Part shown: piece after piece, positions 62,794-64,000 of the stretch
Position numbering within the stretch: the stretch's first letter is position 1
How the letters are laid out: every line of letters begins with the position of its first letter
Assembly (NCBI GenBank): GCA_025201345.1
Contig: JAIXMG010000008.1
Span: forward strand, 1,240,001-1,304,000
Length of the DNA stretch: 64,000 bases
Origin: Thamnidium elegans
Lineage: Eukaryota > Mucoromycota > Mucoromycetes > Mucorales > Mucoraceae
Direction of reading: 5' to 3'
Program-made: the position numbers and the translations under genes
Notes under the pieces: model-generated
The model's database searches: none
The model's input: only the letters and a program-made list of their open reading frames with translations
Told to the model about the DNA's origin: nothing

Positions 62794-62960
62794 TCTTTTT
62801 TTTTTTATTGTTGTATATTAGAAAAAAAAAAAAAAGGGTTTATATATGTAACAGAAAAGAAAGGTAAAAAAGGGAAAAAAAAAATTAGGTGGCATTTCAA
62901 AAAAAAAAAATGAGTCATGAGCTAAGCCACCTTTCAAATGGTAAAACAGACTTTTTTTTT
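62794..62960. promoter_or_regulatory. ArgRS upstream region with inverted word AGGTGGC/GCCACCT
   Basis: A short divergent region rich in A and T runs. AGGTGGC (62887-62893) and GCCACCT (62926-62932) form an inverted repeat about 95-140 bp upstream of the ArgRS ATG. It could be a promoter palindrome (rpn4-like GGTGGC word) or the edge of the transposon to the right. Confidence 0.35.
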
Positions 62961-62999
62961 TGCTTCTACCCTTTGTCACCAAATGTTACAAAAGAAGAA

Positions 63000-63775
63000 T
63001 ATTTGTGCTCCTGTACCCACTTAACCTGTTCAATATTTAAGAAGAATCGATTAGCGGGGACCTTACCAACAGGATTAGAATTTTCTTATGATTATTGGAG
63101 GTACTCCCGAGTTTTTAAATGGAGCTATCAAAATATTTCCTACTATTTACAGATTTCTTCACGACTAAGGAATGTAATCCTACTAACTACCGGGGTTGTA
63201 TACGTTGGTCGATCAGTCATGTACTTCTACACTCCACCAAACGGTCCGTCCTTTTGGAGGAGCCCATCAAGTACCAAGCGTTATTGTTCTAGTTCTCGTC
63301 GAAGTGAAAGAATCGATAGCTTTTTTTTAATAGAAATTTGGCAGTAAACAAGGTTCTTTATATTCTTTTTATGTGGGTCAAAAAAGCTCCTCAAGGATAT
63401 ATTGTTGATACTATTGGATGCTTTCATCAAACTGTCCGTAAGGTGATTAATGGTATTCAACAAGTAATCCAAGAAGACCTTTCTATGGAGGACGATTTAA
63501 TGATTGGTAAGTTATTTTAATTTACTTACTATTATACATATAGCTAATAATTAAAATTATATAGGTAGAGATTGACGAGAGTAAGTTCGGTAAGCGAAAG
63601 CACAACCGTAGTCATCGGGTTGAAGGTGTTTGGGTGATTGGTGGGGTAGAGCGTACTCCTGAGAGAAAGGTATTTGTGATTACCGCTCAACAACCTCTGA
63701 GAGCCTTTAGTACTCACATTCAAAACCTGGTGAAAATGCCATTAACTTTCTACGGAATAATTTTGTAAATTCTCA
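63000..63775 (+). mobile_element. Merlin-type (ISXO2-like, IS1595-related) DNA transposon, decaying
   Basis: The transposase catalytic domain is clear: VEIDESKFGKRKHNRSHRVE then GVWVIGGVERTPERKVFVIT (63566-63690). IDESKFGKRK and RVEGVWVxGGVER are the signature of the DDE_Tnp_IS1595/ISXO2-like domain found in eukaryotic Merlin elements. Upstream, LNKVLYILFMWVKKAPQG-like sequence (63341-63400) and GCFHQTVRKVINGIQQVIQE match the helical part before the first Asp. CSSSRRSERIDSFF just before it corresponds to the RKxSIRxGSFF segment. A frameshift in the T8 run at 63321-63328 and a likely intron at 63508-63564 interrupt the frame. After IQNLVKM the frame stops at 63766, before the last catalytic residue could be located. 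Confidence 0.82.
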
Positions 63776-64000
63776 ATAAAGTTGACATGTCTACTGTTAC
63801 ACCATTTAAAATCGAAAATAACACGACCTTTAAATTTTTATACGTTTGAAACGGAAAGGAAGTTCTTGGTAATAAATAAGTTTTTAAAATATACTCCTTG
63901 GTTTTCTTAAGTATCCCTCTATAATTCCTCTTTGATTCAACTCCCATTTGTTTAAATTCATCTTTTGGAGCACAACAGACCTAGGATGAATTGCTGATAT
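63776..64000. other. Window end, unassigned
   Basis: A minus-strand open frame (63947-63750) reads ESKRNYRGILKKTKEYILKT and continues without a known motif. It could be the 3' end of the Merlin element or unrelated sequence cut by the window edge. Confidence 0.3.

Overview
This window is nuclear DNA from a fungus, most likely an early-diverging one of the Mucoromycota (Mucorales-like). It is AT-rich and full of homopolymer T and A tracts. Its genes carry many short GT-AG introns, mostly 50-90 nt. The gene set is eukaryotic: cytoplasmic dynein heavy chain, Rab11-type GTPase, Sho1-type osmosensor, fused VOC-phosphofructokinase, SERCA calcium pump and a tRNA-Ala. The species assignment is inference; nothing in the window names the organism.

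Layout from left to right. 60-1176: 3' part of a transportin gene. 1526-4836: SERCA-type Ca2+-ATPase. 5190-5262: tRNA-Ala(AGC), minus strand. 5300-6960: an accessory stretch with a diverged 345-bp direct duplication and a long-TIR miniature transposon. 7083-9366: mitochondrial aspartyl-tRNA synthetase. 11824-12998: Sho1-like osmosensor. 13000-16400: a transposon graveyard. 16494-17462: Rab11/Ypt3 GTPase. 18859-20022: a broken zinc alcohol dehydrogenase. 21423-24482: phosphofructokinase. 24748-27069 (minus): Cdc4/Fbw7-like F-box WD40 protein. 28102-29362: SLC25A39/Mtm1-like mitochondrial carrier. 33112-34288: polyQ bHLH factor. 35093-35332: a TA-flanked mariner miniature element. 36998-51481: cytoplasmic dynein heavy chain (4,691 aa). 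51715-54322: CM1-domain (Mto1/Pcp1-like) gamma-tubulin-complex linker. 56095-58291: pyruvate kinase. 58960-60083 (minus): a decayed locus with a serine-recombinase-like motif. 60499-62793 (minus): arginyl-tRNA synthetase. 63000 onward: a decaying Merlin (ISXO2-like) transposase.

The housekeeping genes are intact. Several fall into functional pairs: two aminoacyl-tRNA synthetases, the two classical control points of glycolysis (phosphofructokinase and pyruvate kinase), and dynein next to a microtubule-nucleation scaffold. I see no operon-like logic beyond that adjacency.

The less ordinary content lies between the genes. Three independent Tc1/mariner remnants share the same 20-nt right end. 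A miniature element with about 140-bp inverted arms has a second, one-armed copy 8 kb away. Two related short coding fragments sit in inverted orientation and are conserved at protein level, and I cannot assign them to a family. Remnants lie directly upstream of Rab11, pyruvate kinase, the mitochondrial AspRS and ArgRS, so they may have contributed promoter DNA. I found no CRISPR array and no biosynthetic or defence gene cluster.
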